64,000 bases of DNA. It comes from Enterococcus sp. DIV2402. GTDB taxonomy: Bacteria; Bacillota; Bacilli; Lactobacillales; Enterococcaceae. The DNA is taken from positions 1,526,501-1,590,500 of the forward strand of contig NZ_CP147251.1 in NCBI RefSeq assembly GCF_017426705.2. Direction: 5' to 3'. Numbering within the stretch: position 1 is the stretch's first letter; each line of letters opens with the position of its first letter. The notes under the pieces were generated by a model that saw only the letters and a program-made list of their open reading frames with translations, was not told the DNA's origin and made no database searches. Shown here in pieces: positions 27,963 to 36,987 of the stretch. The translations under genes were made by a program, and so were the position numbers.

Positions 27963-30341
27963 TTGAAAATAGGTATAGTAGGATACCATCTATTTGGACT
28001 AGGAGGAACAAGTAGAGCAAACATCAATCTATTGCAGGAATTATTTGATATACCTGATGTAGAGGTTGTTTATTATAATACAAAAAAATATAATCAAAGA
28101 ATTATTAATGAATTTGAAAATCGCGAGGAAGTTTTTAAAGAATATCATGGACGATTAACGTATCGACATTTTAGTGAAATTCTAAAAGATTCTGAATGTG
28201 ATGTTTATTTACTAACTCGAGAAAACTTATTTATTTTAAGCAAATTATTAAAGAAAAAGTTTCCTAATGCGTTGATTGTAGGTGAAGTACATGCACCTGT
28301 TGCTAATATAGAACCTGAAATCGACTTATGTGCAGAGAGTATTGATGTTTACCGTGTTGCAACAGACATTAATAGAAGGATGCTTTTAAATAGAGTTAAT
28401 GAAGTTAAGGGAGAAATTGTTGAGTTTCCTGTAAGTGTGCGACACTTAGAATATGACAAAAATGTAGTCTTTCAAGGTGGAGTTACGAAAAATCTTTATA
28501 TTTATTCTCGTTTTGAGGAATTACAAAAAGATATTAGCTACAGTATCGCTTTAATGGATTACCTAGTTCACTATTTAGGAGAAGATGAATATAAATTATA
28601 TATTAATGGTAAAGGAAAAACAGAGACTCTGTATCACAATTTAATTGCTTATTATAATCTTGAAGATAATGTGTTTATTAATGAAAAAATTCCTGAAGAT
28701 GCGTTATATTTAAGTACTGCTCGTACAGAGACTTTTGGTTATAGTATTAGTGAAGCTTTTGTTTCAGGGAAAAAAGTATTGCTTTATGGTGGAGATGATC
28801 ATGTTTTAACTAAGATTTATGGTAATTTTAAAACATTCGGTTGGTTGACAAAAAATATTGAAAGTGACTGCGAAGTTTTATTAAGCTACTGTAATCAAAC
28901 AATTTCTCAAGAAGATTTTGAAGCAGACTTGGATGAGGCTTTGGTTTATAGTATAAAAAGAGATTATGGACAAAAATTTATTGATCACTTATTGCTAAAC
29001 AAGAATATCTTAATTTATACAGGAGAAGCTGAAGAAACAGAAATTTTTGAAAAAATCTATAATTGGGATAAGTCTACAAGAACAAGTAAATTATCTACTG
29101 CTTACAATTGGTTAAATACGTTTCCAGGATTTAAACAACTGTTTAGAAATAAATGGTTACACAAACAATTAGTCGACATTTACGATAAAATTTTTCCGTA
29201 TACTGAAGAATTGGATGTACGTGAAGATTTTGCTTTCATTGAAAGCTATCATGGAAAAAGCTTTAGTGGAGATCCTAAATATATCGCACTTGAACTGAAA
29301 AAAATGTACCCTAATATGTATATTTATATTAGTAGTATTAATAGTTTGGTGGATATGGAAATATTAAAGTGGGGCTTCTTACCTGTTCGTTTAGGTAGTA
29401 GAGAGTATGTTCGTAAATTCAGACAAAGTAAATATATTATTACTAATGGAAATGCATTAGATAAATGTGGAAAATCTGATGAACAAGTGTTTATTCAAAC
29501 TTGGCATGGACTGCCATTGAAGAAGATGGTAAATGACTTAGAAAATCCAGATCAACGTAGAGAAGAATCAGAGGCGTTTTTACCACGAATGTTAAAATGG
29601 GATTATTTGTTGAGTTGCTCTGAGCGTAATACTGAGTATTTTAGTTCAGCATTTATGCTAGATCAAAATGAAAATTTACAAATTTTAGAATACGGTGCGC
29701 CAAGAAACGCATATTTGATTAAAAATGCTAACAATAAAAAAGAATTGGAACGTGTACATTTTAAATATTTCAATAGACCTTATAATGGAGATACGTATAT
29801 TTTATATTGTCCAACATGGCGAAAAGATAAACGTAATTCAACAACAAGCTTAGATTTACAACAATTTATTGAAGAATTACCTGAGAACTATCAATTAATC
29901 GTTAAATTGCATCCATTAGAAGGACATTTACGAAAACAATATAATTCTTTGCATCCAAGAATTCATTGTTTTTATAATGAATTAGTAGATATTCAAGAGC
30001 TATATATTTTAAGTAAAGTAATGATTACCGATTATTCTAGTGCGATGTTTGATTATGCGCATATGAATCGAAAAATACTAATTTTCCAAGAAGATGCAGA
30101 AGATTATGGTAGCCAGATTGGTTATTATTTCAATACAAAAGAATTGATTGATATTGATGGTCATAATTACAGTTTGCCTGAATTAGTAGAAGAAATTTTA
30201 CAACCGTATGATGGATATTATAATCGTTTAATTATACAAGAATTAATGACAGAAGATAACAAAAATGCTACAAAAGATATTTTATCTACAATTATAGAAG
30301 AGTCAAAAGTTGAACATGAAATGTTGGTTGAATCATTATAA
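27963..30341 (+). CDS. Two-domain glycosyltransferase (GT4-like) - TagF-type glycerophosphotransferase fusion
   Basis: 792 aa. Residues 1-370 look like a GT4 glycosyltransferase: VGYHLFGLGGTSRANINLL at the start and STARTETFGYSISEAFVSGK as the nucleotide-sugar signature. Residues 410-780 are a CDP-glycerol:polyglycerol-phosphate transferase domain with ESYHGKSFSGDP, FIQTWHGLPLKK, YCPTWRKDK, VKLHPLEGH and MITDYSSAMFDY. The TTG start at 27963 has GGGAGAG upstream. A single protein could both extend a glycerol-phosphate chain and add sugar to it. The fusion is continuous in frame with no sign of a sequencing join. CDP-ribitol instead of CDP-glycerol is possible. Confidence 0.82.
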   Translation: MKIGIVGYHLFGLGGTSRANINLLQELFDIPDVEVVYYNTKKYNQRIINEFENREEVFKEYHGRLTYRHFSEILKDSECDVYLLTRENLFILSKLLKKKFPNALIVGEVHAPVANIEPEIDLCAESIDVYRVATDINRRMLLNRVNEVKGEIVEFPVSVRHLEYDKNVVFQGGVTKNLYIYSRFEELQKDISYSIALMDYLVHYLGEDEYKLYINGKGKTETLYHNLIAYYNLEDNVFINEKIPEDALYLSTARTETFGYSISEAFVSGKKVLLYGGDDHVLTKIYGNFKTFGWLTKNIESDCEVLLSYCNQTISQEDFEADLDEALVYSIKRDYGQKFIDHLLLNKNILIYTGEAEETEIFEKIYNWDKSTRTSKLSTAYNWLNTFPGFKQLFRNKWLHKQLVDIYDKIFPYTEELDVREDFAFIESYHGKSFSGDPKYIALELKKMYPNMYIYISSINSLVDMEILKWGFLPVRLGSREYVRKFRQSKYIITNGNALDKCGKSDEQVFIQTWHGLPLKKMVNDLENPDQRREESEAFLPRMLKWDYLLSCSERNTEYFSSAFMLDQNENLQILEYGAPRNAYLIKNANNKKELERVHFKYFNRPYNGDTYILYCPTWRKDKRNSTTSLDLQQFIEELPENYQLIVKLHPLEGHLRKQYNSLHPRIHCFYNELVDIQELYILSKVMITDYSSAMFDYAHMNRKILIFQEDAEDYGSQIGYYFNTKELIDIDGHNYSLPELVEEILQPYDGYYNRLIIQELMTEDNKNATKDILSTIIEESKVEHEMLVESL

Positions 30342-30356
30342 AGCTGGAGGGAAATT

Positions 30357-31328
30357 ATGGCTAAGGTAATTAAGAAAAAAAGAGAAGCTAATAGCGAAGT
30401 TTTAGATGATATCGTATATATTAATTTAGATGAATATGAAGGGAATTATTCATCTAAAAAATTAGGAATTCGCGTAGGTCCAGGTAAAAATATTTTGGAG
30501 TTAGCAGACGAAGATGAAGATGTGTATCTATTTTATCAAAAACTGTTAACTGAAGATTATATGTTTTATTGGCATCATAATGGCGTATCCTATTTTATTA
30601 GAAGGAAATATTTGAAAGAAATTTGGAAGCGTACAGACTTAGGAGATTTAGGTGGGTTATTTTATACAGTAGAGGAACCATTAAAAGAACGAAGTAGTGA
30701 AACTGAAAAAAATAATTTGATTGTTATTTTCAGTCCAATGCCAGCAGAGAATGTAAAATATTCTAGTAATATTTCAGCACGTTGTTTCAGAACATATTTT
30801 CCTAATATTCAAAAATATTTAGCAAAAAATACGTATGTTTTACGAATTATGGATGCTAATCTTTCATACGGAAGTTTATATTTAAACACAAGTAATTATC
30901 CAAATATGGAAGAAGATGTTCAAAATATTATACAAAAAATACAAGAAGAACTGAATATTGAAAAGGAACGTGTTGTATTATATGGTGTTGATAATATTGC
31001 GATGTCGGCGTTGCATCACGGAATTAAAGGTGATTTTAAATCAGTAATTATCAATCCCTATTTTACTTTAGAAGAACTAAAAGAATCTTCATTTTATGAT
31101 AAATATTTGTCTAATGCTCTGCCAAATGATTTAAAAGAATTGGTTAAGAATGCAAAAATTGAAAATCATTTAATTATAGACAGTAAAGACAGTGGACATT
31201 CGTTGGAAGAATTAAATGAATTAGCACGTGTATATATGTTGAATGATTCTGTTGATAGAGAAGAGTTAGTGAAACACGTGACGATTGAAACATCGTTAGC
31301 ATTAAATAAGAATTGGATAAATATCTAA
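30357..31328 (+). CDS. Degenerate alpha/beta-hydrolase-like protein of a glycopolymer locus (XcbB/CpsF- or Asp2-like)
   Basis: 323 aa, soluble. From about residue 115 the pattern suggests an alpha/beta-hydrolase: strand LIVIFSPMPAEN, an elbow-like YGVDNIAMSALHHGIKG near 215, strand VIINPYF, and a C-terminal acid/His segment IDSKDSGHS. In active hydrolases the elbow is G-x-S-x-G; here Asp replaces Ser and Ile replaces Gly. The N-terminal 110 aa contain EDEDVYLFYQKLL and YMFYWHHNGVSYF. It starts 15 nt after the GT4-TagF gene with GGAGGG, so it belongs to that operon. A partner or regulator of the transferase is the best guess. Confidence 0.5.
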   Translation: MAKVIKKKREANSEVLDDIVYINLDEYEGNYSSKKLGIRVGPGKNILELADEDEDVYLFYQKLLTEDYMFYWHHNGVSYFIRRKYLKEIWKRTDLGDLGGLFYTVEEPLKERSSETEKNNLIVIFSPMPAENVKYSSNISARCFRTYFPNIQKYLAKNTYVLRIMDANLSYGSLYLNTSNYPNMEEDVQNIIQKIQEELNIEKERVVLYGVDNIAMSALHHGIKGDFKSVIINPYFTLEELKESSFYDKYLSNALPNDLKELVKNAKIENHLIIDSKDSGHSLEELNELARVYMLNDSVDREELVKHVTIETSLALNKNWINI

Positions 31329-31412
31329 CAATATATATATAAATCATTCCTCTTCTTTTCAATTTCGTGTATAATGATACAAGTTAGAAACAGAAAGTGA
31401 GGAGGCGTTGTT

Positions 31413-32654
31413 TTGAAGCGAGAACAACACTCGAATGAATCAAAATTCCTTGGAAAAGATGATAAAAACAATAGAGCGGAAGAATCATTTTATTCTTCAA
31501 ATCCGGATGGAAAGAAGGTAGATGCAGTGGAGCAAAAAGAAGATAATTCAAGAAAATCTCAACATCGAAAAGAAGACAAGATAGTTACACGAATTGTAGC
31601 TATTGTCGTACTAGCATTATTAATTGTTGGTGGGGTGTTTGGTTTTTCTACTTATCGATATGTAGCATCTAGTATCAAACCTTTAGATCCGGATAATTCG
31701 GAAAAAATTGTGGTAGATATTCCAAGTGGGTCAACTAACAAAATGATTGGTCAGATTTTAGAAGATGAAAAAGTTATTAAAAGTGGTATGGTATTTAACT
31801 ACTATACAAAATTTAATAATTTAACTGGTTTCCAAGCTGGTAAATATCAAGTATCACCAGATATGACATTAGATGAAATTGGCGAATTATTACAAGGTGG
31901 TGGACTAGCAGCTGATCAAGCAGATGCGCGTTTAACTATTCCTGAAGGTTACGATGTTGATCAGATTGGGGACGTAATTGAAAAACATACAGAATTGAAG
32001 AAGAAAGATTTTCTTGCTTTAATGAAAGATGAAAAATTTTTCGATGAATTGCTTGAACAATTTCCAGATTTATTAACGGATGCTAGCAAATCTGAAGGTG
32101 TTCGTTACCGTTTAGAAGGGTATCTGTTCCCGGCGACTTACGATTACTATAAAGGAACTTCTCTTGAGACTTTAGTGACTGAAATGGTTTCAGCAACTAA
32201 TAATGTATTAGCGGGATATTATGAACAAATTGAAGAAGCTGATTTGAATGTCCATGAAGTACTGACGATTGCTTCACTAGTGGAAAAAGAAGGGGTTACT
32301 GAAGAAGATCGTAAGAAGATTGCCCAAGTATTCTTCAACCGTCTAGCAACAGGCATGCCATTACAGTCAGATATTTCGATTTTATACGCGTTGGGTGTTC
32401 ATAAAGAGATGGTTCTTTACGAAGATTTAGAGGTCGATTCGCCATATAACCTATATAAAAATACTGGTTATGGACCAGGACCATTTGATAACCCAAGCGA
32501 ACAAGCGATTAAAGCTGTATTAGAGCCGACACCAAATAATAATTATTATTTTGTAGCAGATTTAGAAACTGGGAAAGTTTATTATGCTGAAACTTTAGAA
32601 GAACATAATAAATTAGTTGATGAATATGTGAATAAAACAAATAAAACCGATTAA
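31413..32654 (+). CDS. mltG: Endolytic transglycosylase MltG (YceG-like)
   Basis: 413 aa. A charged cytoplasmic N-terminus of about 60 aa precedes one membrane segment (IVAIVVLALLIVGGVFGF), then a LysM-like region and the YceG domain. Diagnostic motifs are RLEGYLFPATYDY, IASLVEKEGV (catalytic Glu) and PLQSDISILYALG. MltG cuts nascent glycan strands near the membrane. The TTG start at 31413 has AGGAGG 7 nt upstream. TATAAT at 31370 suggests its own promoter. Terminator hairpin downstream; greA follows, an order common in lactic acid bacteria. Confidence 0.93.
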   Translation: MKREQHSNESKFLGKDDKNNRAEESFYSSNPDGKKVDAVEQKEDNSRKSQHRKEDKIVTRIVAIVVLALLIVGGVFGFSTYRYVASSIKPLDPDNSEKIVVDIPSGSTNKMIGQILEDEKVIKSGMVFNYYTKFNNLTGFQAGKYQVSPDMTLDEIGELLQGGGLAADQADARLTIPEGYDVDQIGDVIEKHTELKKKDFLALMKDEKFFDELLEQFPDLLTDASKSEGVRYRLEGYLFPATYDYYKGTSLETLVTEMVSATNNVLAGYYEQIEEADLNVHEVLTIASLVEKEGVTEEDRKKIAQVFFNRLATGMPLQSDISILYALGVHKEMVLYEDLEVDSPYNLYKNTGYGPGPFDNPSEQAIKAVLEPTPNNNYYFVADLETGKVYYAETLEEHNKLVDEYVNKTNKTD

Positions 32655-32697
32655 AAACATTTTCTCACAGAAAGTAGTTTACAATTATTGAAAAGCG

Positions 32698-32741
32698 TGG
32701 TAATCTTTTGTGGATTCTATACAAAAGATTACCATTTTATT
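32698..32741 (+). terminator. Intrinsic terminator between mltG and greA
   Basis: 14-bp perfect stem TGGTAATCTTTTGT / ACAAAAGATTACCA, 9-nt loop, then TTTTATT. Confidence 0.88.
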
Positions 32742-32797
32742 ACACCTAGGTTTATTCTAGAGATGCGAAATGATGAGATGTAAAAGGAGATTTTATT

Positions 32798-33271
32798 ATG
32801 GTAGAAAAAGTATATCCAATGACGATAGAAGGCAAAGAAAAGCTAGAGCAAGAGTTGGAAGAGTTAAAAACTGTTAAACGTGGGGAGATTATTGAGCGAA
32901 TTAAAGTTGCTCGTAGTTTCGGAGATTTGTCTGAGAACTCTGAATACGAATCTGCAAAAGATGAACAAGCATTTGTAGAAGGTCGTATTACCACATTGGA
33001 GACAATGATTCGTTTTGCACAAATTATTGACAATGATGGTGTGGATCAAGATGAAGTTTCAATCGGTAAAACAGTGGTATTTAAAGAATTACCAGATGAA
33101 GATGAAGAAGAATATACCATTGTAGGTAGCGCTGAAGCAGATCCATTCTCTGGTAAAATTTCGAATGACTCACCAATTGCTCAAGCGTTAATTGGTAAAA
33201 AGATTAATGATGAAGTAACAATCTCAACTCCAGGTGGAGATATGTTAGTAAAAATTGTTGACGTAAAATAA
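32798..33271 (+). CDS. greA: Transcription elongation factor GreA
   Basis: 157 aa. The N-terminal coiled coil (about 1-75, with [20 protein letters not shown] at its tip, including the acidic residues that reach the RNA polymerase centre) is followed by the C-terminal FKBP-like domain ([16 protein letters not shown]). It rescues backtracked polymerase by stimulating RNA cleavage. AAAGGAG precedes the ATG. Length and both signatures are normal. Confidence 0.97.
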   Translation: MVEKVYPMTIEGKEKLEQELEELKTVKRGEIIERIKVARSFGDLSENSEYESAKDEQAFVEGRITTLETMIRFAQIIDNDGVDQDEVSIGKTVVFKELPDEDEEEYTIVGSAEADPFSGKISNDSPIAQALIGKKINDEVTISTPGGDMLVKIVDVK

Positions 33272-33282
33272 GTAAAATCTAC

Positions 33283-33316
33283 AATAGGAATAGACCATAA
33301 GGGTTTATTCCTATTT
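33283..33316 (+). terminator. Terminator-like stem after greA
   Basis: AATAGGAATAGACC pairs with GGTTTATTCCTATT (14 bp, one G-U) over a 5-nt loop. The T tail is weak, so read-through into liaFSR is possible. Confidence 0.6.
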
Positions 33317-33405
33317 ATTTGTTATCTTTCAGCCTCACGACGGATGAAGTTTGTGCTAAAAACGAGTATGATAAGCAGAGAAATTGGAGTAGAGGAGGGA
33401 ATTCT

Positions 33406-34137
33406 ATGAATAGTCCATGGCGATTCTTTTTTGTCGTAGAAGCCTTATTGTTTTTACTTGCTGTGTGGCAAATTATTAATAATACCCCATTATTAATTTT
33501 ATTAGGGATAGGTATGCTAAATGTTTATTTAGCTATAAAACGTAAAAAACACTTACGCACAAAGAATTTTCAATTAATCGTAGGTTGTTTGATGATTCTA
33601 GTGAGTTTATTAAATAGTCCAGCACTATGGTTGATGATTGTCTTTGCTATTCTTTTTATTGGCTTAAAAGGAGTAGAAATTTCAGGTATTGATTTTTCAA
33701 AGCATTCATTTTGGCGCAAAAAACAAATTATTATGGTAGAAACTGATGAACCACAAAAGCATGACGGAAAAAAGAAAAAGCAACAATGGTTTGGTAATGA
33801 ACGGATTGGCAGTCAAGTTTATGAGTGGGACGATATTAATATTAGTATTTTATCTGGAGATACAATCATTGATTTAGGCAATACAATTTTGCCAAAAAAT
33901 GATAATATTGTATTAGTACGAAAAGGCTTTGGTCGAACACGTATTTTAATTCCAACAGGGATTGGTGTGCAATTAGAACACGCAGCTTTTGCTGGCTCCG
34001 TTGTGTTTGAATCAAAAGAAACTGAATTACGTAACGAAGTGCTAACAGTAGTAAGCAGTGATTATAGTACAAGTCCGCGACGTTTGAAAATCGTATCTAA
34101 CACCTTAGTGGGAGATTTAGAGGTGATTCGTGTATGA
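33406..34137 (+). CDS. liaF: LiaF-like membrane regulator of the envelope stress system
   Basis: 243 aa. ATG 33406 is chosen for the GAGGAGGG just upstream; the longer in-frame start lacks one. Four short membrane segments occupy residues 1-90, then a cytoplasmic beta-rich C-terminal domain (SILSGDTIIDLGNTIL) of the DUF2154/cell-wall-active-antibiotic type. LiaF restrains the LiaS kinase in the absence of envelope stress. It overlaps liaS by ATGA, typical of liaFSR operons. In enterococci, changes in this system accompany daptomycin resistance. Confidence 0.9.
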   Translation: MNSPWRFFFVVEALLFLLAVWQIINNTPLLILLGIGMLNVYLAIKRKKHLRTKNFQLIVGCLMILVSLLNSPALWLMIVFAILFIGLKGVEISGIDFSKHSFWRKKQIIMVETDEPQKHDGKKKKQQWFGNERIGSQVYEWDDINISILSGDTIIDLGNTILPKNDNIVLVRKGFGRTRILIPTGIGVQLEHAAFAGSVVFESKETELRNEVLTVVSSDYSTSPRRLKIVSNTLVGDLEVIRV

Positions 34138-35216
34138 TAGCTAAAACCTCACGAAGCATGCTTGCACTCTACAGTGGTATTGCGACTTTTCTTATTTTAG
34201 TTTTTGTTTTATTTACCTATCTTTTTGCCACTGGTCAAAAAAACTGGTGGTTGCAATTATTTCAAGTAAAAGTTTTATTTATTCCAATGATTTTTTATTT
34301 ATTAGCAATTGCAATTGTTTCAGGAATCTCGATTTTTGTTCTTTTATCATTTACACAAAAAAGACTATTAGCACCAATCGAAGAAAAAATGCGTTTGCTA
34401 GCAAATGGTAACTTAGAAAGTAAAACGCTAAATGAAAACATGCCATTATCTGCTTCAAATAAAGAATTATTCAATATGGATAATGATATTCATCAAATCA
34501 AAGAAAAACTAAAAGAAATGTCCAGCGAACTACAAATTTTAAATGCACGCCCACAAGTTGTGGATGGACAAACCAAAGAAGAAATTTTAGAAAATGAACG
34601 TCATCGTTTAGCGAGAGAATTACATGATTCGGTTTCTCAGCAATTGTTTGCGGCAATGATGATGATGTCAGCGTTAAATGAACAAGCAATCAAAACGGAC
34701 GTACCCGAAGCCCAAAGAAAGCAATTAGCAATGGTTTCAGATATTATAAATGCTTCCCAATCTGAGATGCGTGCTTTATTGTTACATCTTAGACCAGTTA
34801 CTTTAGAAGGCAAGAGTTTAAAACAAGGTATTGAACAATTGTTAAGAGAATTACAAACAAAAATCAAAATTTCTTTAAAGTGGGACATTGAAGATTTAGT
34901 GATACCAAGTAGTATTGAAGATCAACTGTTCCGTGTAGTACAAGAGTTACTTTCTAATACATTACGCCATGCTAAAGCTGAAGAATTAGAGGTTTATCTT
35001 AATTTAATCGATCAAAATATTTTATTACGAGTGATTGATGATGGTGTTGGTTTTGATCCTGAGAAACAACAACAAAAAGCTGGAAGCTATGGTTTAATGA
35101 ATATTCGCGAACGAATTACGGGTATTGGTGGAACATTAAAAATTATTAGTTTTAAAAATCAAGGTACAAGCATAGAAATTAAGATTCCGTTGTTGAAGGA
35201 GGTTATTAGTAAATGA
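34134..35216 (+). CDS. liaS: Sensor histidine kinase LiaS (NarL-type)
   Basis: 360 aa. Two membrane segments (about 12-30 and 45-70) with a very short external loop, then a HAMP-like linker. The HisKA_3 dimerisation domain has phospho-acceptor His164 in [12 protein letters not shown]. The HATPase domain has [15 protein letters not shown] and DDGVGFDP. Intramembrane-type sensing is inferred from the tiny loop. Coupled by ATGA overlaps to liaF and liaR. Confidence 0.93.
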   Translation: MIAKTSRSMLALYSGIATFLILVFVLFTYLFATGQKNWWLQLFQVKVLFIPMIFYLLAIAIVSGISIFVLLSFTQKRLLAPIEEKMRLLANGNLESKTLNENMPLSASNKELFNMDNDIHQIKEKLKEMSSELQILNARPQVVDGQTKEEILENERHRLARELHDSVSQQLFAAMMMMSALNEQAIKTDVPEAQRKQLAMVSDIINASQSEMRALLLHLRPVTLEGKSLKQGIEQLLRELQTKIKISLKWDIEDLVIPSSIEDQLFRVVQELLSNTLRHAKAEELEVYLNLIDQNILLRVIDDGVGFDPEKQQQKAGSYGLMNIRERITGIGGTLKIISFKNQGTSIEIKIPLLKEVISK

Positions 35217-35842
35217 TACGAGTATTGTTGGTAGATGATCATGAGATGGTACGTTTAGGGGTATCTTCTTATTTATTAATCCAAGATGATATTGAAGTTG
35301 TTGGGGAAGCTGAAAATGGAATAATAGGATACGAAAAAGCTTTGGAGTTACGTCCTGATGTTATATTGATGGATTTAGTAATGGAAGAAATGGATGGTAT
35401 CGAAGCGACGAAAGCCATTTTAAAAGATTGGCCTGAAGCAAAAATTATTATTGTGACTAGCTTTATTGATGATGAAAAAGTCTATCCTGCAATTGAAGCG
35501 GGTGCTGCTGGCTATATGTTGAAAACATCAACAGCTCATGAGATAGCTGATGCAATTCGCGCTACACAACGTGGTGAACGTGTTTTAGAACCGGAAGTGA
35601 CCACTAAAATGGTTAATCGTATGACGAATAAAACAATTCAGTTACATGAAGATTTGACAAATCGCGAACGAGAAGTATTGATGTTGATTTCTCAAGGAAA
35701 AAGCAATCAGGAAATTGCTGATGAATTATTTATTACCTTAAAAACAGTTAAAACCCATGTCTCTAATATTTTATCTAAGCTTGAAGTAGAAGATCGTACA
35801 CAAGCGGCTATTTATGCCTTTAAACATAAATTAGTGAAATAA
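35213..35842 (+). CDS. liaR: Response regulator LiaR (NarL/LuxR type)
   Basis: 209 aa. The receiver domain has Asp54 in [12 protein letters not shown] as phosphorylation site and a conserved Lys near 104. The C-terminal LuxR-type HTH is [20 protein letters not shown]...[15 protein letters not shown]. It activates envelope-stress genes and usually its own operon. I could not identify a convincing LiaR box upstream of liaF. Confidence 0.94.
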   Translation: MIRVLLVDDHEMVRLGVSSYLLIQDDIEVVGEAENGIIGYEKALELRPDVILMDLVMEEMDGIEATKAILKDWPEAKIIIVTSFIDDEKVYPAIEAGAAGYMLKTSTAHEIADAIRATQRGERVLEPEVTTKMVNRMTNKTIQLHEDLTNREREVLMLISQGKSNQEIADELFITLKTVKTHVSNILSKLEVEDRTQAAIYAFKHKLVK

Positions 35843-35910
35843 TTCAGTCGTAATAAACTAACTGTTTGTTACAATTTTTAAGGAACATTCTTTAAAGGAG
35901 CGAAAAAATA

Positions 35911-36576
35911 ATGAGACAAAATTATGCCATTATTGGCTTAGGTCGTTTCGGTGGGAGTATTTGCCGAACTTTGATAGAATCAGGTCAAGAGGTTTTAGCA
36001 ATTGATAGTAATGAAGATCGAGTCAATGAATACATGAATATTGCTACTCATGCTGTTGTAGGGAATGCACAAGATGAAATGACATTGCGTTCATTAGGAA
36101 TTCGTAATTTCGACCATGTGATTGTTGCAATTGGGGAAGATATTCAAGCAAGTATTCTGGTTACTTTAATGGTGAAAGAAATGGGTGTACCAAATATTTT
36201 AGCGAAAGCACAAAATGAATATCATGCACGTGTATTAGAAAAAATTGGTGCAGATCGCGTCGTTCATCCGGAAAGAGATATGGGAATTCGAATTGCGCAC
36301 AATTTAGTCTCTAAAAATATTTTGGATTTTATTGAACTTTCTGATGAATTTTCATTAGCCGAGATTCGGGTAACCAATGAACGATTCTTCAACAAAACAT
36401 TGCTAGAATTGAATTTTCGTCAAAAATTTGGCTTAACAGTTGTTGCTATTCGCCGAGGAAATGGTAAAGTCGTCGTTTCTCCTGCTGCCAGCGAAATTGT
36501 ACGTGAAAATGATAATTTACTTGTGATTGGAAATACGGATGAAGTAGATTTGCTTGATGATAAACTAAATGACTAG
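35911..36576 (+). CDS. ktrA: KtrA/TrkA-type potassium channel regulatory subunit
   Basis: 221 aa. The RCK-N Rossmann domain begins NYAIIGLGRFGGSICRTL, with the acidic ribose binder in LAIDSNEDRV. The RCK-C domain lies at about 140-215. It gates a KtrB-type K+ channel in response to ATP/ADP and often c-di-AMP. No membrane partner gene lies beside it, so KtrB must be encoded elsewhere. AAAGGAG upstream of the ATG. Confidence 0.92.
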   Translation: MRQNYAIIGLGRFGGSICRTLIESGQEVLAIDSNEDRVNEYMNIATHAVVGNAQDEMTLRSLGIRNFDHVIVAIGEDIQASILVTLMVKEMGVPNILAKAQNEYHARVLEKIGADRVVHPERDMGIRIAHNLVSKNILDFIELSDEFSLAEIRVTNERFFNKTLLELNFRQKFGLTVVAIRRGNGKVVVSPAASEIVRENDNLLVIGNTDEVDLLDDKLND

Positions 36577-36587
36577 GAGTGCAGCAA

Positions 36588-36884
36588 ATGAAAATAGTAA
36601 TTACAGATACAGCATTATCATGGTTTAAAAAAGAAGTAGAATTACAACCAGAAACAGGCATTCGTTTCTTTGGGAAAATTTATGGAAACACTCAAGTTCA
36701 TGAAGGATTCTCGGTAGGGATGTCTGTTGATCGTCCAGAAAATCCACTTTTTGAAGAAACTGTTGATGGTATATTATTTTTTGCTGAAGAAAGCGATGAT
36801 TGGTTCTTTAAAGGGTTAGAAATGACCGTTGATTATGATGAAAAATTAAACGAACCAAAATATTTATTTACAGAGTTATCATAA
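36588..36884 (+). CDS. HesB/YneR-like small protein
   Basis: 98 aa. The ATG at 36588 is preferred (AGGAG 8 nt upstream; a GTG 9 nt earlier overlaps that site). It resembles the B. subtilis YneR branch of the Fe-S biosynthesis fold (ITDTALSWFKKEVEL; GIRFFGKIYG; GILFFAEESDDWFF). It has no cysteine, so it cannot bind a cluster the way IscA/SufA do; function unknown. It is 11 nt downstream of ktrA and probably co-transcribed. Confidence 0.78.
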   Translation: MKIVITDTALSWFKKEVELQPETGIRFFGKIYGNTQVHEGFSVGMSVDRPENPLFEETVDGILFFAEESDDWFFKGLEMTVDYDEKLNEPKYLFTELS

Positions 36885-36897
36885 TTGCATGTGAAAG

Positions 36898-36931
36898 AAG
36901 CTAAATTAATCTTAGAATTTAGCTTTTTTTT
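36898..36931 (+). terminator. Intrinsic terminator after the HesB-like gene
   Basis: AAGCTAAATT / AATTTAGCTT, 10 bp, 8-nt loop, eight T. Confidence 0.9.
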
Positions 36932-36987
36932 TCTTTATGTATAAAAAATGTGCTATAATTTTTGAGAATTAGGAGGTCGAAGCAGAC

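Noticed and set aside
36588..36884. A-type Fe-S cluster carrier (IscA/SufA)
   Set aside because: No cysteine residues.
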